This document shows positions 1-12,366 of a stretch of DNA of 64,000 nt, one piece after another; positions within the stretch are counted from its first letter, which is position 1, and every line of letters begins with the position of its first letter. The DNA is taken from contig JAWDGP010002049.1 in assembly GCA_033675545.1 (NCBI GenBank), forward strand, positions 1-64,000, read 5' to 3'. This stretch comes from Elysia crispata. Its lineage: Eukaryota; Mollusca; Gastropoda; Plakobranchidae. The translations under genes were made by a program, and so were the position numbers. The notes below the pieces were generated by a model, which was not told the origin of the DNA, made no database searches, and saw only the letters and a program-made list of their open reading frames with translations.

Positions 1-145
1 AGTTTATTAATATATTATTTGTCCTAAACAAGACATGGATAGAAAAAAAAGTTGTAAAAAGATGAATACATTAGTACTTAGGAACGAATTCTTAGGAGAA
101 AAAAATTAATTAAGTGTGAAGTTATTATAAACTCTTAAAACTCAC

Positions 146-205
146 CGACATGTATGCCAATGCACCCGTTAGGGCCATCGCAATTGCCAAGAGTTCCAGT
201 TTCAT
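146..205 (-). CDS. Signal-peptide exon of array copy C (partial gene)
   Basis: First coding exon of a third copy of the secreted-protein gene; the rest lies beyond the left edge. It encodes MKLELLAIAMALTGALAYMS and ends in a GTGAGT donor in phase 0, like exon 1 of copies A and B. Lys plus a hydrophobic core ending in ALA is a typical signal peptide, with likely cleavage after ALA. The start is fixed by matching ATG, upstream sequence and TATA box in the other two copies. Whether the remaining exons are intact cannot be seen. Confidence 0.8.
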
Positions 206-327
206 GGTTTTCCTCTTTGTAGCGGAGTTCGCTGTAGATCAGGTATACTTTGGTCTTCTCAACTTGCGCCTTCCGGGTGTATTTCTTTGAGCAAAGATAG
301 CTCTACTTTGCTCATATTGCATTGCGC

Positions 328-335
328 TTTTTATA
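328..335 (-). promoter_or_regulatory. TATA box of copy C
   Basis: TATAAAAA on the minus strand, 123 bp upstream of the copy C ATG. The same element lies 122 bp upstream of the ATG in copies A and B, inside a conserved block. Confidence 0.65.
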
Positions 336-358
336 CTGTAAAACTGTCAAAACCGGCA

Positions 359-440
359 GGAAGGAGCCTAATGTAAATGGCACCCACAAAGAACAAAGGT
401 GAATAATCAGTGGACACTTACTTTAAGTGCGATGCAATTT
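359..440 (-). promoter_or_regulatory. Conserved upstream cassette of copy C (single)
   Basis: About 80 bp matching the cassettes upstream of copies A and B. On the plus strand it holds an AATGGCAC block, then ATAATCAGTGGACAC and CTTTAAGTG, ending GCAATTT. Copies A and B have two cassettes. Copy C has one, followed directly by minisatellite-like sequence. Confidence 0.6.
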
Positions 441-532
441 TGGTGCAGCAGGGATGTTGTGAGGGACTTGGGATAGCGGGGGGGGGGGGGCGGTGATCGA
501 TATTTACTTGGTGCAGAGGGATCTTTTGAGGG
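436..532. repeat. Minisatellite remnant upstream of copy C
   Basis: Contains two partial units of the type 'ACTTGGTGCAGAGGGATCTT', related to the large minisatellites at 13,430-15,250 and 28,060-28,680. A G-run (about 478-490) and a TA/GA microsatellite (535-655) adjoin it. Confidence 0.55.
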
Positions 533-533
533 A

Positions 534-534
<1 letters not shown>

Positions 535-568
<34 letters not shown>

Positions 569-582
569 TGTAGAGAGAGAGA

Positions 583-640
<58 letters not shown>

Positions 641-660
641 GTGAGTGAGTGAGGGGGAGA
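535..660. repeat. (TA)n plus (GA)n microsatellite
   Basis: TA repeat at about 537-562, then an imperfect GA tract with GTGA variants to about 655. Confidence 0.9.
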
Positions 661-1094
661 GAGAAAAAATAGCTCCAAATGATTAACTTCTCCCCATTAA
701 GGCCTACTCGCCATGATTCGGTAATATACCGATTCGTGATTTATTTCCTTGTCACATACCATCTGGTCAACATCTGCTTATGTTACTTACGTCATTTGAG
801 ACCATGTACAATTCAATTTTATCTCGATTTTTTTTTTAAATCAAGACAAAATACTGCTCTTCACTGTGCTAATTGGTAGACTTCGTGAAATAGAAATGTT
901 CATAGACATGCACTGAGTCATTTAATAGTCAGTCAAAACACACCTCTGAGATTATAGATTCGAGATAAAATCACCCAAAACTGATCAATCAACTAGTCTC
1001 TTATCAAATTCAAAACTCACATGTATAAAATTCTATGGAAATATTTAATTTTCAAAATAAAGTTGAGAATCACAGGAAACGACTATTATAGATT

Positions 1095-1097
<3 letters not shown>

Positions 1098-1150
<53 letters not shown>

Positions 1151-1200
1151 CACAGAGAGAGAGATAACGAGAGAGAGGGAAGAGATAGAGAGAGAATGAT
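1098..1200. repeat. (GA)n microsatellite
   Basis: About 50 bp of near-perfect GA followed by degenerate GA-rich sequence. Confidence 0.9.
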
Positions 1201-2286
1201 ATGGAATAGAGTGTGAAAATTTTAAGAAAAAAAAAAGAAGTCAGTGAAAGAGCAAATCAGACAGGCGCAGAGAGATTGAGAGACAAAGATAGAAAATAAG
1301 AAGATATTGAAAAATAAAAAGCAAAAGTTAATAAAACGTAACCATATTTATAAAACTTTATGTTTCCACAGTTTAGAAAAACGATATTTATCATCTTGGG
1401 TAATGTCCTTTTTTTCAGAGTATAAATTATAATTTATTCCAGTAGTCACGTACATGCACCGCCCACCATTGAGTTTATCACGCACCTAAGAGGTGAAATT
1501 GAGCTAGAAAAATCAATTCTCGGACTACATCTGCCCAGCATTGTCTCGCACCATAAATCCAAAACCGGATCAACCATAAGAATATGTCACAGCAGGTTTG
1601 GGGAGGAATACAATTGAGATAGCGTGAAGTTTCTATGAACTGGTATAGTTTTACCAGGCAGGAAAGTGTAACTTCCTTTTTATGCCATTTGTCAACGCTT
1701 GATGTCCTTACTGTTTTTTTTTAATTACATAGGCGATAGATCCTGCAGTGTACATTTTTATGATAAATTAAAGAAACAAAACACGATGTTTAATTACTTA
1801 AAGCTGTTACATCCCTTAAAGCTGTAACATTTCTATGGTTTTGCGCTATGTAAAACCTCAATATTTTGCATCTAGTTCTTACCACAAAGCTGTCTCATAG
1901 ATTAAAAAATGGAGAAAAGTAAGACGTAGCTAGAATTGGCGAAGAAAGTCTTTGATTTGACAGTTTCTACTGTCGAGCTGTCTAACCACATCATCCTGAC
2001 AGGATGGTATCAGATTGTAATAGACTAGGTCACCAATTTCGGAGATTATGGAAGAGCTTTTAAAATCATCTTTCGGTAATGGACGTAAATGATAAACATA
2101 AAGAAGTGAATCGTTTAAAATCATCACTAATTTTGAACGAAACTTATACAATATCTCAAAGATTTCATTCACATATCGCTTGCAAAAGCGCAGCCGAGTG
2201 TTGGGCAAAATGATGACTTACTGGTTATGACACTTGATTTTATTCCTGCTTAAAAAGATCTGGGTATAAGAAATGCAATATAGATT

Positions 2287-2497
2287 GGCGTCCAATCTGA
2301 AGACTACTTGTAAATCAGTGTTTAATGCCTCGGGACTAATTAATTTGTTATAGAATAAGTCTATCGAATCTTGTTTGCTTTTATTTTTTTGGCGTCCAAT
2401 CTGAAGACTGCTTGTAAATCAGTGTTTAATGGCTCGTGACTAATGAATTTGTTATAGAATAAGTCTATCGAATCGTGTTTGCTTTTCTTTTTGGCTT
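2287..2497. repeat. Direct tandem duplication, unit about 105 bp
   Basis: The segment beginning GGCGTCCAATCTGAAGACT occurs at about 2,287 and again at about 2,391. Both continue through 'TTGTTATAGAATAAGTCTAT' and a T-rich end, with only a few mismatches, so the duplication is recent. Confidence 0.85.
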
Positions 2498-3299
2498 TAG
2501 TTCTCGTTAAAGGGCGACCCATTCTCTGGCTAACGCAATAATTTTATAATTTTTCTCCAGATGTAAAAGCCCATTCTACTTGAGACAGTATTTTGTGGAA
2601 ATATTCTAATGCTCGTGGTTTTTATAATTCACTGCCCGTATTTTAAGTCGCATTTTGCACGATTTTCTTTTTTCTTCATTCAATAATTAGATTTAAGGTA
2701 ATCTTTCATTGGCTTCTTTACTCACCACTTTATCCCAAAATAATTTTGCCTTAATATCATCTTTGTTTTTCCCTAAATAGGGTATTATTCTCTTTAAATA
2801 CAAATGCAATGAAGTGTACTAGGTTTTCCAAAAAATATGAATCAACAGATCAACGTTTATACATCGAAGGCACCTTTTAAAAATAGTGCGAGAAGGTTAT
2901 AGGCAACTCTGAATTGTGTCTTTAAGAGGAGGTCCTTGTATTGACAGAATTTGAACCTTATTACTGCAAGCTGTCTTTGAGGGTATTTTTCATAATTGCT
3001 TTCTATGGACAAATCAATGAATCGAAGCTAAGGTGAACGATTGTTTTGGAGGTTCGGCTTTCTGAACTAAGTACGTCTTATTCTTAAAACATTATTTAAA
3101 AAGAAAAAAAAACATTTGAAAGCTATAACTAAATAGTATGTCCTGATCTCCTAATTAGAGGAAAATTGGTTGTCAAGGTCTAACCTGCTTTGATTTAAAA
3201 AAGAAATTTATTTTTTTAAAGCCATCTATAGAGGGAGCAATGGATAATTACCTGATAATCGCATTTCCAATAAAAAGAATGGCGAACATTGCCAATGAG

Positions 3300-4900
3300 A
3301 GGTTTTTTTTTAAACTAATTATGATGCATCAATTCAAATATTGTATTAATGTGCAGGAAATTCCCGAATAATTCTTCAATACCATGGGCAATTTTTTACA
3401 CCAGCAGAAAAGAATTTGTTCCATCAGTGTTCTCGATTTTTCTATAGCAGAATATTGGAGTTTTAGCAAGAAAAAAAGCTGACCTCTATTCGAATTTGCC
3501 TGTTTCACAAGGAAGATTACTACGGAGCATGTTGGAGGAAGGTCAATATTCGCGTCAAAAGAGTTATATAGTTGTTAGGAGTTACTCTCAAGATGCTGTT
3601 GATAGTGTGTGCCTCTCTCTCCTTCATGAAAAAAAGTGTAAAACCAAAGAAGCTTTTATCGTACAGAGCAAGATTGGTAGCCGAGTATGTTGTGAAAACC
3701 CTAGATTCTCCAGCTAAAATAATGAAGTTAAAGTTCTAATTCATTACTGATGGCCGATGTGAAGGTGATCCGAGGCAAACTATTTGCTGCCAAATTTGCA
3801 GTTAAGCACATTATACGTAATATTGCTTGAGTGGTTTCAGTTTGGCAAATGTTTTTCTGGTCTTCTTTCAATCTCCTTCAAACTGCCTTCAACACGAAGC
3901 CGATACTTTACAGGTCAACATGGAAGTTCCAAGTCGCATCCTCTGACACTAAATTCACGTAAATAACAATAGTAAAATAGGTTAGCTTATATCTTATTCT
4001 AATTCTAGCATCTTTGGGGTACACGCCGAATGCAAGCTAAGGAGAGAGAAAAACAAAACATGTTTGAAATTATTTTTTTTACCCTCCATTGTAGTTCTGC
4101 TCGACGTTTTTCGGTTAGAGCTATAAATATTTTAATGATTAAAACTATGACGCAACACCCAAACTTTTAAATGCGAACTGCAGGGGCTATTTTTTATTAT
4201 ATCTGTAAGGCCTATATTATAAAAGTCTCAAAGTCATTACTTTGCATAATTGTGACAGGCACTAGACGTAGACTGTTCGCTGATTAATCACCTAACCAGA
4301 AAGATCTTCTGTTCTAAATGACCTCCCATGTCTTATATAATTTCTCTTATCTTATGTTTCTCCCCTCGAATGATTCATTATCATTTACTCCGTCAGCTTT
4401 CATTTAGGATAGAGAAAGCGAAATGTTTCAATAAATTTTCCTTTGAACATCAACTTCATCGAGATATTTACAATTTTCTGGAAGTTTCATTGAAATAAAA
4501 AAATAACAAAACAAATACTTTTAGCTTATTTGATATTAAGTTAAATATGGATGTAGTTGTATAACCGAAAGTGACATCATTTTGATTATGATAATATGGT
4601 GAAATTTTTTTTGGTGGGAAACATTGTTAAAACTTTATGGTTAAGTAATTTCAAGAGGGGTACATCCAACAAAGATGTTATGAATATTTCCTACATACAC
4701 ACACACACACACAAAAAAAAAAAAATAAGAAGCCACCATACTTGTCAGCAGCTACAATAAAAAATATCAATATCACTGAGGTGACTACCACCAGGACTAC
4801 AAACACCACAACTATCATTTAGAGTTTCAACAAAAGTCACAACAAAAATAAACCACTATGTTTACTGAACAACGGTCTTGCTCAAAATATTTTCCACTTT
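3300..4900. other. Downstream flank of copy B, homologous to the flank of copy A
   Basis: The stretch at 3,360-3,960 aligns with 19,040-19,800 (shared 'TTCACAAGGAAGATTA', 'CAAAAGAGTT', 'GTTACTCTCAAGATGC'-like and 'GTTGTGAAAACCC' blocks). The open frames inside (3,496-3,717 and 19,205-19,402) keep only partial protein similarity and are separated by non-triplet indels, so I treat this as duplicated noncoding DNA. The 1,500 bp before the stop codon likely includes the 3' UTR. Confidence 0.55.
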
Positions 4901-5045
4901 TTAATTTCTGAAGGAGGTAAACGTCTATCTACGAGCAACTTGTCCTTGAGAGCCCAAAGAAAAGTTTCCTTTTCTGCATTTTCAAAGGAAGAATAAGTCG
5001 TTTCTATGGATCTGTCCAGACAGTGAAATGTACCGTTTCTTTGAT

Positions 5046-5290
5046 TTATCGTCCCCAAGAATAGGAAACGCTTGCTCCGACAGAATAACCACCACCAGGT
5101 CCTCTGTTTACTCCAACACTTCCTTTCCATTGACCTGTCGAGTCGATGGTAACAAGAACGTACTAATTTTGATACAAAATATGATTCGAATTTAAAAACA
5201 AACAAAAGAAGTAATGTTTATGGTGGTATATGTGGTAGCCAAAATATTTCAAACATTCTCATATGGCTAGTATTTGAAATTAAAATTTGT

Positions 5291-5323
<33 letters not shown>

Positions 5324-5857
5324 GCTTATGTTGCTGTTGTTGTAGCTTTCGTTATTGTTGTTTTTGACGTGTTGGTCTTGCTGTTGCTTCGTCAAAATGA
5401 GATAAAGAAGAAAAATTGTAAATATAGAAGACAAAAAAAAAAACAATTAGGTTTTTACAATCATAGGGGTTGAAAGTATGGCAAACGTCCAAAAACGTGG
5501 AAATCTATTGGTCAAAAAGCCAGTATGTGATAGTTTCACTTTTCCTACGTTTAAGATGAAAGAGGTTGTAATATTTTTTTATAAAGTTTGTTGCTAATTC
5601 AAGCGAAGACGTAAGGGTACATAAAATGGATGGAGTTACAGAAATAGGAGTTTTGCTTACATTCTTTGATATACAGGTTGATGAAAAGAGAGAAGTAAAG
5701 AGGGAAACGAATATATGTAGAGGCATACATTGAGCATGGAAAAGACATCGAGGGTGGCATACAAATAAAAGAGTGAACAAGAGGAAGCAATGAGAGATAT
5801 TGACAGACTTGGGAAGAGAGAGAGAGAGGGAGAGAGATATAGAGAGATGAGAAGAGT

Positions 5858-5894
<37 letters not shown>

Positions 5895-8800
5895 AAGAGA
5901 GAGAAAGAGAGAGAGAGGGAGAGAGAGGAAATAAGAAAAATATCCTCCGTAAAAATTCTCGCTCGGTTACAGCTTGATTTTACCTCTCTTTGATCGTGTG
6001 ACTGCTCTTCTCTTACGTCTCTGAAACAGATAAAAATGACAAAATTCACCAAGGTAAGAAAATTGGTTCGATTGCTTCAAGGAGCAAAAGATTTTTTCTC
6101 TGAGTCGATAGTAGCATTCAACTGGATAAAAATAACAACTGTGTGTAACTACTTTAAACAAGTTGGTTGTGAACCTTTCCAAAAGCTTTGAAAACGAATA
6201 TCATAATATTATCATGTCAGGTGAAAAACAACAAACAGTGCAGAATTACCTGGTACTCTAGACTATGTTAACTAGTTTTATATGCTGAAATAGAATAATT
6301 TCAATTTAAAAATAAATTTTTTTTCGGCGAATGTCCAATGTCTAAAGAGAAACGAACGTTAGCAAGACAGTTCCCTACTAAATAAGATAGGTCTACCAAT
6401 AACAACAATGTGCATACTTACTCCGTTCCAGCTATGTGAGATCCCAACTCCATAGCTGTATCTACCAAATGGATCCCTGTTTACGTTGCCTGAAGGAATA
6501 CGAGTGCGTAGAAATAGTGAGGAGAGATAGAATGTGATAGCAAGAAGAGAAAGCTAGGCATTTCTAGCGGGATCCATCGAATGAATGTTTATCTCAAGAA
6601 GTATAATACAAGGTTTTAATCTGCCATCTCTTAAATATACTAATAACGACTTCTGAATAATTTCTATTTGTTGATGTTAGCTAGACTTATGGCAGGGATA
6701 CTTTAAACGGCACTTAGAAAAATAAATCATTGCACAAAAAAGGATAACAATTAAATTTATTTTGGCAAAGTAACAAGAAACTCATAAGGATAATATTGTA
6801 ATAAGCAATTAAATTACAGTTGAACACACACCGTTAACTTCCCATCTTTTGTTTACGTTCTTCTCCTCAGTACCAAGATTGTAATCAAAGGCGATGATTC
6901 CAACTGTAGATAAAACAAGCGAAGTTAAAGACGTAGTATAATTGAAACAAAAAATATAACACGAAAAGCTATATTACCAAGATATGCTTTATTATGAAAA
7001 GGAAAAACGAAGTTTCGACTTTTTCAGAAAGTTCTGAGAAGCAAATGGAAATGAAGAGCGATGCATGCTAATCCTTAAAATCTTTAGTATAACTAGCTGT
7101 AAGAATATGAAGAATCAAAGAACAAAATTGACACATACAAATCAAAACTCTATACCTTATAAAAAAAATAACAGATCATTCTAAATCATTCTTTCATAGG
7201 TGCATTGATAGGTACACGTGTTCCCACCTAGCACTGTGCTTACATAGGGACATGACTGTGTAATGTCCTGTGCATGAAGGCTAGACTAAGCGTCTGCGGT
7301 TGCCCCTGGGCTGGGCTAAAGAGTTGAAGCTACGAATGGGGATGATTTCGGCAGAGGACAGGCAAGATGAGATGCAAAGTCTCTGCTTTTTTACCTCGCC
7401 AGTCAAATTCTGAGGCTAGGGCTGGTTATTACTTAGTTTCACAATTCTTTCCGTCACACGCTTGTCTCTGTGCCACTGCCGCGCAAACTTTGTTGACCTA
7501 AGCCTAGTCTGCTCTAGTCTGTACGATGCGATTCCATCTGTCATGTTCTTTGATCTGCCTCCCAAAAATGTATATCAAGTTTCTTCATTTCAGATTTCAC
7601 TGCATTAACACCCAACAGATCTGACACAGCATATAAGCCCATCCAACTTACAAAACCTTAAAAAAGCGTTCTGGCATTACTGTTTTCTGCAATTTTAAAT
7701 GTTATTTTAAGATTCATCTTGGATTTTGCTTCTCTGTTTTCCCAACTTTTTCATATTTGCTTTATGTACTTGGCTGTAAAATCCGTTGTTTATTTGAAAG
7801 AAAAAAAAATAAAGAATGAAGATATATATATATATATATATAAAGAGAAAGAGAGAGAGTAACAGAAAAAGAGACAGACAGACAGACAGACAAACAGGAA
7901 GATAGAGAAAGAAAAGATTATTACATCACAAAATATAGTTAAGTAATGTCCACCTTTTTTAATTTTAACTGCATGTTTTTACAGATACGAAATTGGTACA
8001 AATTGTTAAAAATATGTTGCTTTTTGTTGTTGTTTTTACTTCACAGATTGCAACTTGGTTGTAAATTTGTTGGCTACACTTACGGAGCACACATTAGCTT
8101 TAAAATTGAAGTTACAAAGGTATGACTTATAATTTATCTAAAGTGAAGGTTTATCAAATTCGTCTCTGCTCTAGATCCCTCTGAACTTTTACTAAGCCTA
8201 AAAATAATTCTTCTTTTTTATTTCTGAGTGGTTTTAATTCTTTTAGTCAGTCGCCGCAATCTTAAATTCCTAAACTTGTTACCGACATTCTTTTGCGTTA
8301 GACAGCAACCAAAATGTGATAACGTATACTCAGGTGTCCCTACCTAAAACTTTTCTTAGGGTGGGTACATGTGCCCTCACCCGTGCACTTCTTTTACGCT
8401 AAAGGCTTTAGACTGAAATCAGCATTTCTGCAGGCTCACAAACAGTCAGTTCAAGAAGAAGAAGAAGAAGAAGAAGAAGAAGAAGAAGAAGAAGAAGAAG
8501 AAGAAGAAGAAGAAGAAGAAGAAGAAGAAGAAGAAGAAGAAGAAGAAAGAAAGAAAGAAAGAAAGAAATCTATTAAGGCTAATATTGAACTGACCAGAGT
8601 CTGCCAGGATGTCTTGCATGGCCTGGGCTGTCATGCTCATAGCAGCTATAGTGGCCTGAGTTGATTCTCCAGCATCTGTAATAGAGACGAGACAGATTAA
8701 CGAGACAGAAATGTGACGAAAGAAGGATAGACTAATGACAATGTTTTTTTTGTAAAATGCGACTTAAGATTTATCAAAAAAGTCTCTTGGGATTCATATA

Positions 8801-11173
8801 ATTCGTATGCGATATACATTAAGTTACATGTTTCTATAGCCAAGGAGGCAAATAGATAATCAGAGAGGCAGGCAAGCCCACAGGCAGGAAAAAAAGATAC
8901 TATGTGACATGGCGAACAAAAACAGGATCAGACATTGTCAAATAGAGAGAAGAAAGAGAAGGGGAGAGGCAAAGATGTAGATAGAAAAGGAAAGCTAATG
9001 AGAGTCAAATAGAGAAGTAAAGAATGGTAGGGAAAGGTAAACAAAAAAAAAAAAAAGACGTAGATAGATGGATAGAAAGAAAGATAGATAAATTGATGGG
9101 TGGACAAAGAGAGGCAGAGAAATTAAAATTGTAATGTTTTTTTTTTTGTTCCGCAGTCTTCTTGAGCTACACAAAGATGCGAGTCATGTTTATATCTTTT
9201 TACTAGCAAGTTGTTTCATGCGATACTCTTTGGATTCATCAGGAAAAAGACCATTGCAATTTGATAACATCAATTCTCGGGTGCTGCCGATATATATCGC
9301 AGACTACGTGGTATAAAAAAGGGAGTTGAAAAAATATGGTTATCTATTGATTTAGGCGACAAGAAACTAAATACACAATAAAAACAAATCTAGAAAAGAA
9401 AATAGAGAGTTACCGTCCTGTTCCTTTGCTTTGGTGTCGAGAGTATTGAGCAGACACAGAGCAGCGTCCATCTTGTTGGCTTCGTACGTAAGAGGCTCTG
9501 AGTACAGCAAACATATAAACATTGTATGAGAAATTAACGCAAACTTTGCCATTGTTCCACATTATTAATACAATTTCTTTTTATTTGTGTGTATTTTTAA
9601 ACTATAGTAGTTAGCAATGTTATTGATCATACAATTTTTTTCAACCGCATGCGACAGTGCGTTTTTCTACTTTCACAAGATTCATGACTAAAAGCTTTTT
9701 TGGGTGATTCTTTGCTTCATATTTAAGGACAACTCACTCGTGCCAGTCGTCGTCATGTAACAGAGTTGCACTTCCTAAATAATCTTGTTGTTTAAAAAAA
9801 AATGAAAATTGTTGTGTTTAAAGCATGCCTAAAAGTAAAGAAAATGAGGCTGTCAATTTTCGAAGATTTTTCACCAGAAGTCTTCCGTAGCATTGACAAG
9901 TCACAGTCTTTTTAGTACTTATTGAAGCGTATTTTGTTTTTAAAAAACCCCTTATACTAGGTTGCTATGCTTTTCACAGAAAGTGCAATGACTAACCATC
10001 AAACAACGAAGAGACTGCCACCACTCCACTGAAGCTGGAAGCAGCGTCATCAATTGCCTTTTGGACATCGCTGGCTTCCACTAGCACAAAAGCAAAGGAG
10101 GAAAAGAAAACAGAATTGTCCTTATTGCTCGGTCTTAGAACTTGATCGTGGAGATCCACGTCCAAGCACATGCAAATTTCTGCTCAGAAATATCCACATG
10201 TCTTTCAACAAAATTATTGCTCTGAGACATTATATACAGGCTTAAATAACAGTTAATAACCTCTTCCAATCTTTTAAAAATTTTGAGTTCACTAATTCGT
10301 TTGAGAAAGAGCTATCTCCAACCTTTTTTTTTAATTCTGAAAATACGGTATCTTCGATCTTATTTTAATTTATATACTTTTAACTCTTTTCTGCGTGTTC
10401 CTTCCAAATTTATCGATCAATATAAGAAAAAAATTTTTTTTTCTAAAAGAATAGAATGATATTACTATACAATTGTTTCTAAGCTATTATGATTGATGAT
10501 GATCGTAAACATTCATCAAAGCCTTTTTTAAATTTGTGCCATATTTAGGGCTCCATCACACCTTCTCCGCCTTGGGCGTCCACAATTTGGTCTGCTGCCA
10601 GCTGGATTGACACTGCTGCTGCTCCCATGGCGTCCAATGACATGCCTTATGTGAAGCAAGATTTTTATTATATTTTTAGTGTGGTTTTTTTTATTTTGTC
10701 TATATTATCTGGGATAAATTTGATAGTAATAATACTGATAACTTCTTTTGTTATTTGAACTGATGCAAGTATCAAACGTATTGATAACAATAATAGTAAT
10801 AGACGTTGAGATGAATTATCTTCCCACGAGTAATGTGATAGAAGGTAGTAGATTTAATTTATTTAATTTCTTCAATTTTAAGCTTGAGGTAGCGCTAGAT
10901 GTTGAAGAAAGATGTAAAACTCTTAGCACCAAATATTCAATTCAGTAGTTTGGTTGATAATCTTCGTGTTTTGTCATAAAAGCTTTAAGGCTGACAAAAA
11001 GTGAATGACTTGTAAACATTTAGCATCCGTACTGACTGTCATGGCAGTATTTACAGTTTTGATTTAGCGATTTAAATGCAGCACCCTGTGCAATGATTTC
11101 CTTCCAATTAAGATATATCTTAAAAAAATTAAGAGCTCTATACAAAGGGATGGTGGGACAACTTTTGTTAACA

Positions 11174-11227
<54 letters not shown>

Positions 11228-12063
11228 ACTCTTTGCTCCCCCCTCACCGAGGAAGAAAAAGAAAGAAAAAAAGAAGAGAAACGTAGGAACATTTCTTAGT
11301 ATAAAATTAGTTTTGTGGAGTTATTGCCTAATCAATTTTGCCCAAGGAGTATTTAAGCAACTGATTTACTTCGATTGCCTGACATACAACTAAGAACCCA
11401 ACTCCATCACCGACCTTCCCTAGCGCCGCCTAACAGAGCCTGCACTAGCGCACTGAGCTCAGCCACGGTCGGTGTTGCAGCACCATTAGCAGCAGCAGTT
11501 TCGGCATTGCGACGCGAAACAACCATCCCACCACCCCAGCTCCCCCCGAATCCTCTGCTTCCATGCTGTAGTGACAACAAGAGGTTATAAGATGACTTTG
11601 ATATTTAAAAAAAATTCAAATATCAAAGGAAAAAAGTAATTAATTTAAGACCCACGCCATTTATAAATCTCATGATGATATTTGTGGAAAAAATCACTTA
11701 AAGGTTCCTGAAATAGGGAAAATTAATCTGAAGAAAAAATTGCTCCAAGTACATGCGTGCGACTTGAAAAGGATCAGAAAAAAATTCTTAGCGCACACTA
11801 TACACTTCCAAAATATAATTTTTATAATTTCCATTAGTTAAATCTTTGTTATTTTTTTTATAATGAATTCATACATGATCTTTATCAACTTATACATGCC
11901 ATAGGATAGAAAATAAAGACTACAAAAGATGAATACAATACAAGTAATAAGTGTTTATAAACTAAAGGTAAAAGTCGAGGGTGAGGTAATCCCAAAAACT
12001 CACCGACATGACCGCCAATGCACCCGTCAGGGCCATCGCAATTGACAAGAGTTCCAGTTTCAT
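5046..12063 (-). CDS. Secreted Gly-rich polybasic-processed protein, array copy B (10 exons)
   Basis: Family not recognised. Coding exons, all minus: 12,004-12,063; 11,415-11,565; 10,562-10,645; 9,997-10,074; 9,414-9,497; 8,595-8,675; 6,832-6,903; 6,422-6,489; 5,984-6,020; 5,046-5,134. Every junction is GT-AG and phases agree, giving 267 residues and a TAA stop. Visible parts: signal peptide 1-17; Gly-rich 21-33 with SRR at 37-39; a mainly helical, Ala-rich middle (about 40-180) in exons of 26-28 residues with one Cys; then a beta-like repeat near 205-226 ending in SHSW, the basic run RRKRRAVTRSKR at 227-238, and a second repeat at 239-267 ending SYSWGR. The exons are far more conserved with copy A than the introns, which supports real coding. 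It is probably secreted and cleaved by a furin-like protease. Antimicrobial activity is only a guess from the glycine/aromatic tail. The donor of exon 4 is GTTAGT, weaker than in copy A. Confidence 0.82.
5289..5345. repeat. (TTG)n microsatellite in copy B intron 9
   Basis: About twelve TTG units, then a degenerate tail; absent from the matching intron of copy A. Confidence 0.9.
5816..5932. repeat. (GA)n microsatellite in copy B intron 9
   Basis: Imperfect GA tract about 50 bp from the exon 9 donor. The frames across it on both strands are artefacts of the repeat. Confidence 0.9.
7200..7690. other. Probable insertion in copy B intron 6
   Basis: Intron 6 is about 1.7 kb in copy B but 0.88 kb in copy A. 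The stretch at 7,200-7,690 is richer in G and C than its surroundings and has no counterpart in copy A. It is probably an inserted repeat. I see no coding capacity or clear terminal repeats. Confidence 0.4.
7818..7895. repeat. (TA)n and (GACA)n microsatellites
   Basis: A short TA run at about 7,822-7,842, followed by GA and about five GACA units. Confidence 0.85.
8452..8546. repeat. (GAA)n microsatellite in copy B intron 6
   Basis: About 30 GAA units, about 50 bp past the exon 6 donor. Copy A has a longer GAA array (about 23,018-23,190) in the same place, so the microsatellite predates the duplication. Confidence 0.95.
11176..11224. repeat. (TC)n microsatellite in copy B intron 2
   Basis: About 24 TC units. 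Copy A carries a TC tract (25,831-25,894) at the matching position. Confidence 0.95.
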
Positions 12064-12184
12064 GGTTTTCCTCTTTGTAGCGGAGTTTGCTGTAGATCAG
12101 ATACACTATGGTCCTCTTGATCCTCGCTTCCGGGCGTATTTCTCTGAGCAATGATAGCTCTAATTTGCCTATGTTCCATTTCGC

Positions 12185-12192
12185 TTTTTATA
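12185..12192 (-). promoter_or_regulatory. TATA box of copy B
   Basis: TATAAAAA on the minus strand, 122 bp upstream of the copy B ATG, in a block conserved with copies A and C. Confidence 0.7.
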
Positions 12193-12211
12193 CTCTAAAA
12201 CTGTCTAAAAT

Positions 12212-12306
12212 ATCAGAAACCGGTCTGATAGAAATGGCACTGAAAGAGAGCTAAGGCGAAAAAAAATAATCAGTGGACACACACTTTAAGTGTAATGCAA
12301 TTTAAC
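12212..12306 (-). promoter_or_regulatory. Upstream cassette B1
   Basis: Proximal copy of the conserved cassette. Reads on the plus strand as GAAATGGCAC, a spacer, then AATCAGTGGACACACACT and TTAAGTGTAATGCAATTTAA. It contains the inverted repeat ACACTT-T-AAGTGT. Confidence 0.6.
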
Positions 12307-12366
12307 ATCAAGTTTTCTCTCTCAACCGCTTCTTCCTTTTGTATATAAATAAAAGCTTTTAAAGTG

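Larger units (their letters stand above)
441..3300. other. Noncoding upstream flank of copy C
   Basis: I see no convincing exon. Parts align with the upstream flank of copy B. For example, the block near 1,630-1,700 ('GGCAGGAAAGTGTAACTTCC' type) resembles 16,350-16,390, and the GA-rich stretch at 1,098-1,300 matches the GA-rich block at 15,730-15,990. It also holds a local duplication at 2,287-2,497. Confidence 0.5.

Noticed and set aside
3496-3717. Open frame of 73 codons with a related frame at 19,205-19,402
   Set aside because: Both lie in duplicated flanking DNA. Similarity holds only for part of the frame (QKS-IVV-SY-QDA), then indels not divisible by three break it. No splice or start support.
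8371-8664. Plus-strand frame with a poly-Glu core
   Set aside because: GAA microsatellite within an intron. The conserved part after it is exon 6 of copy B read on the wrong strand.
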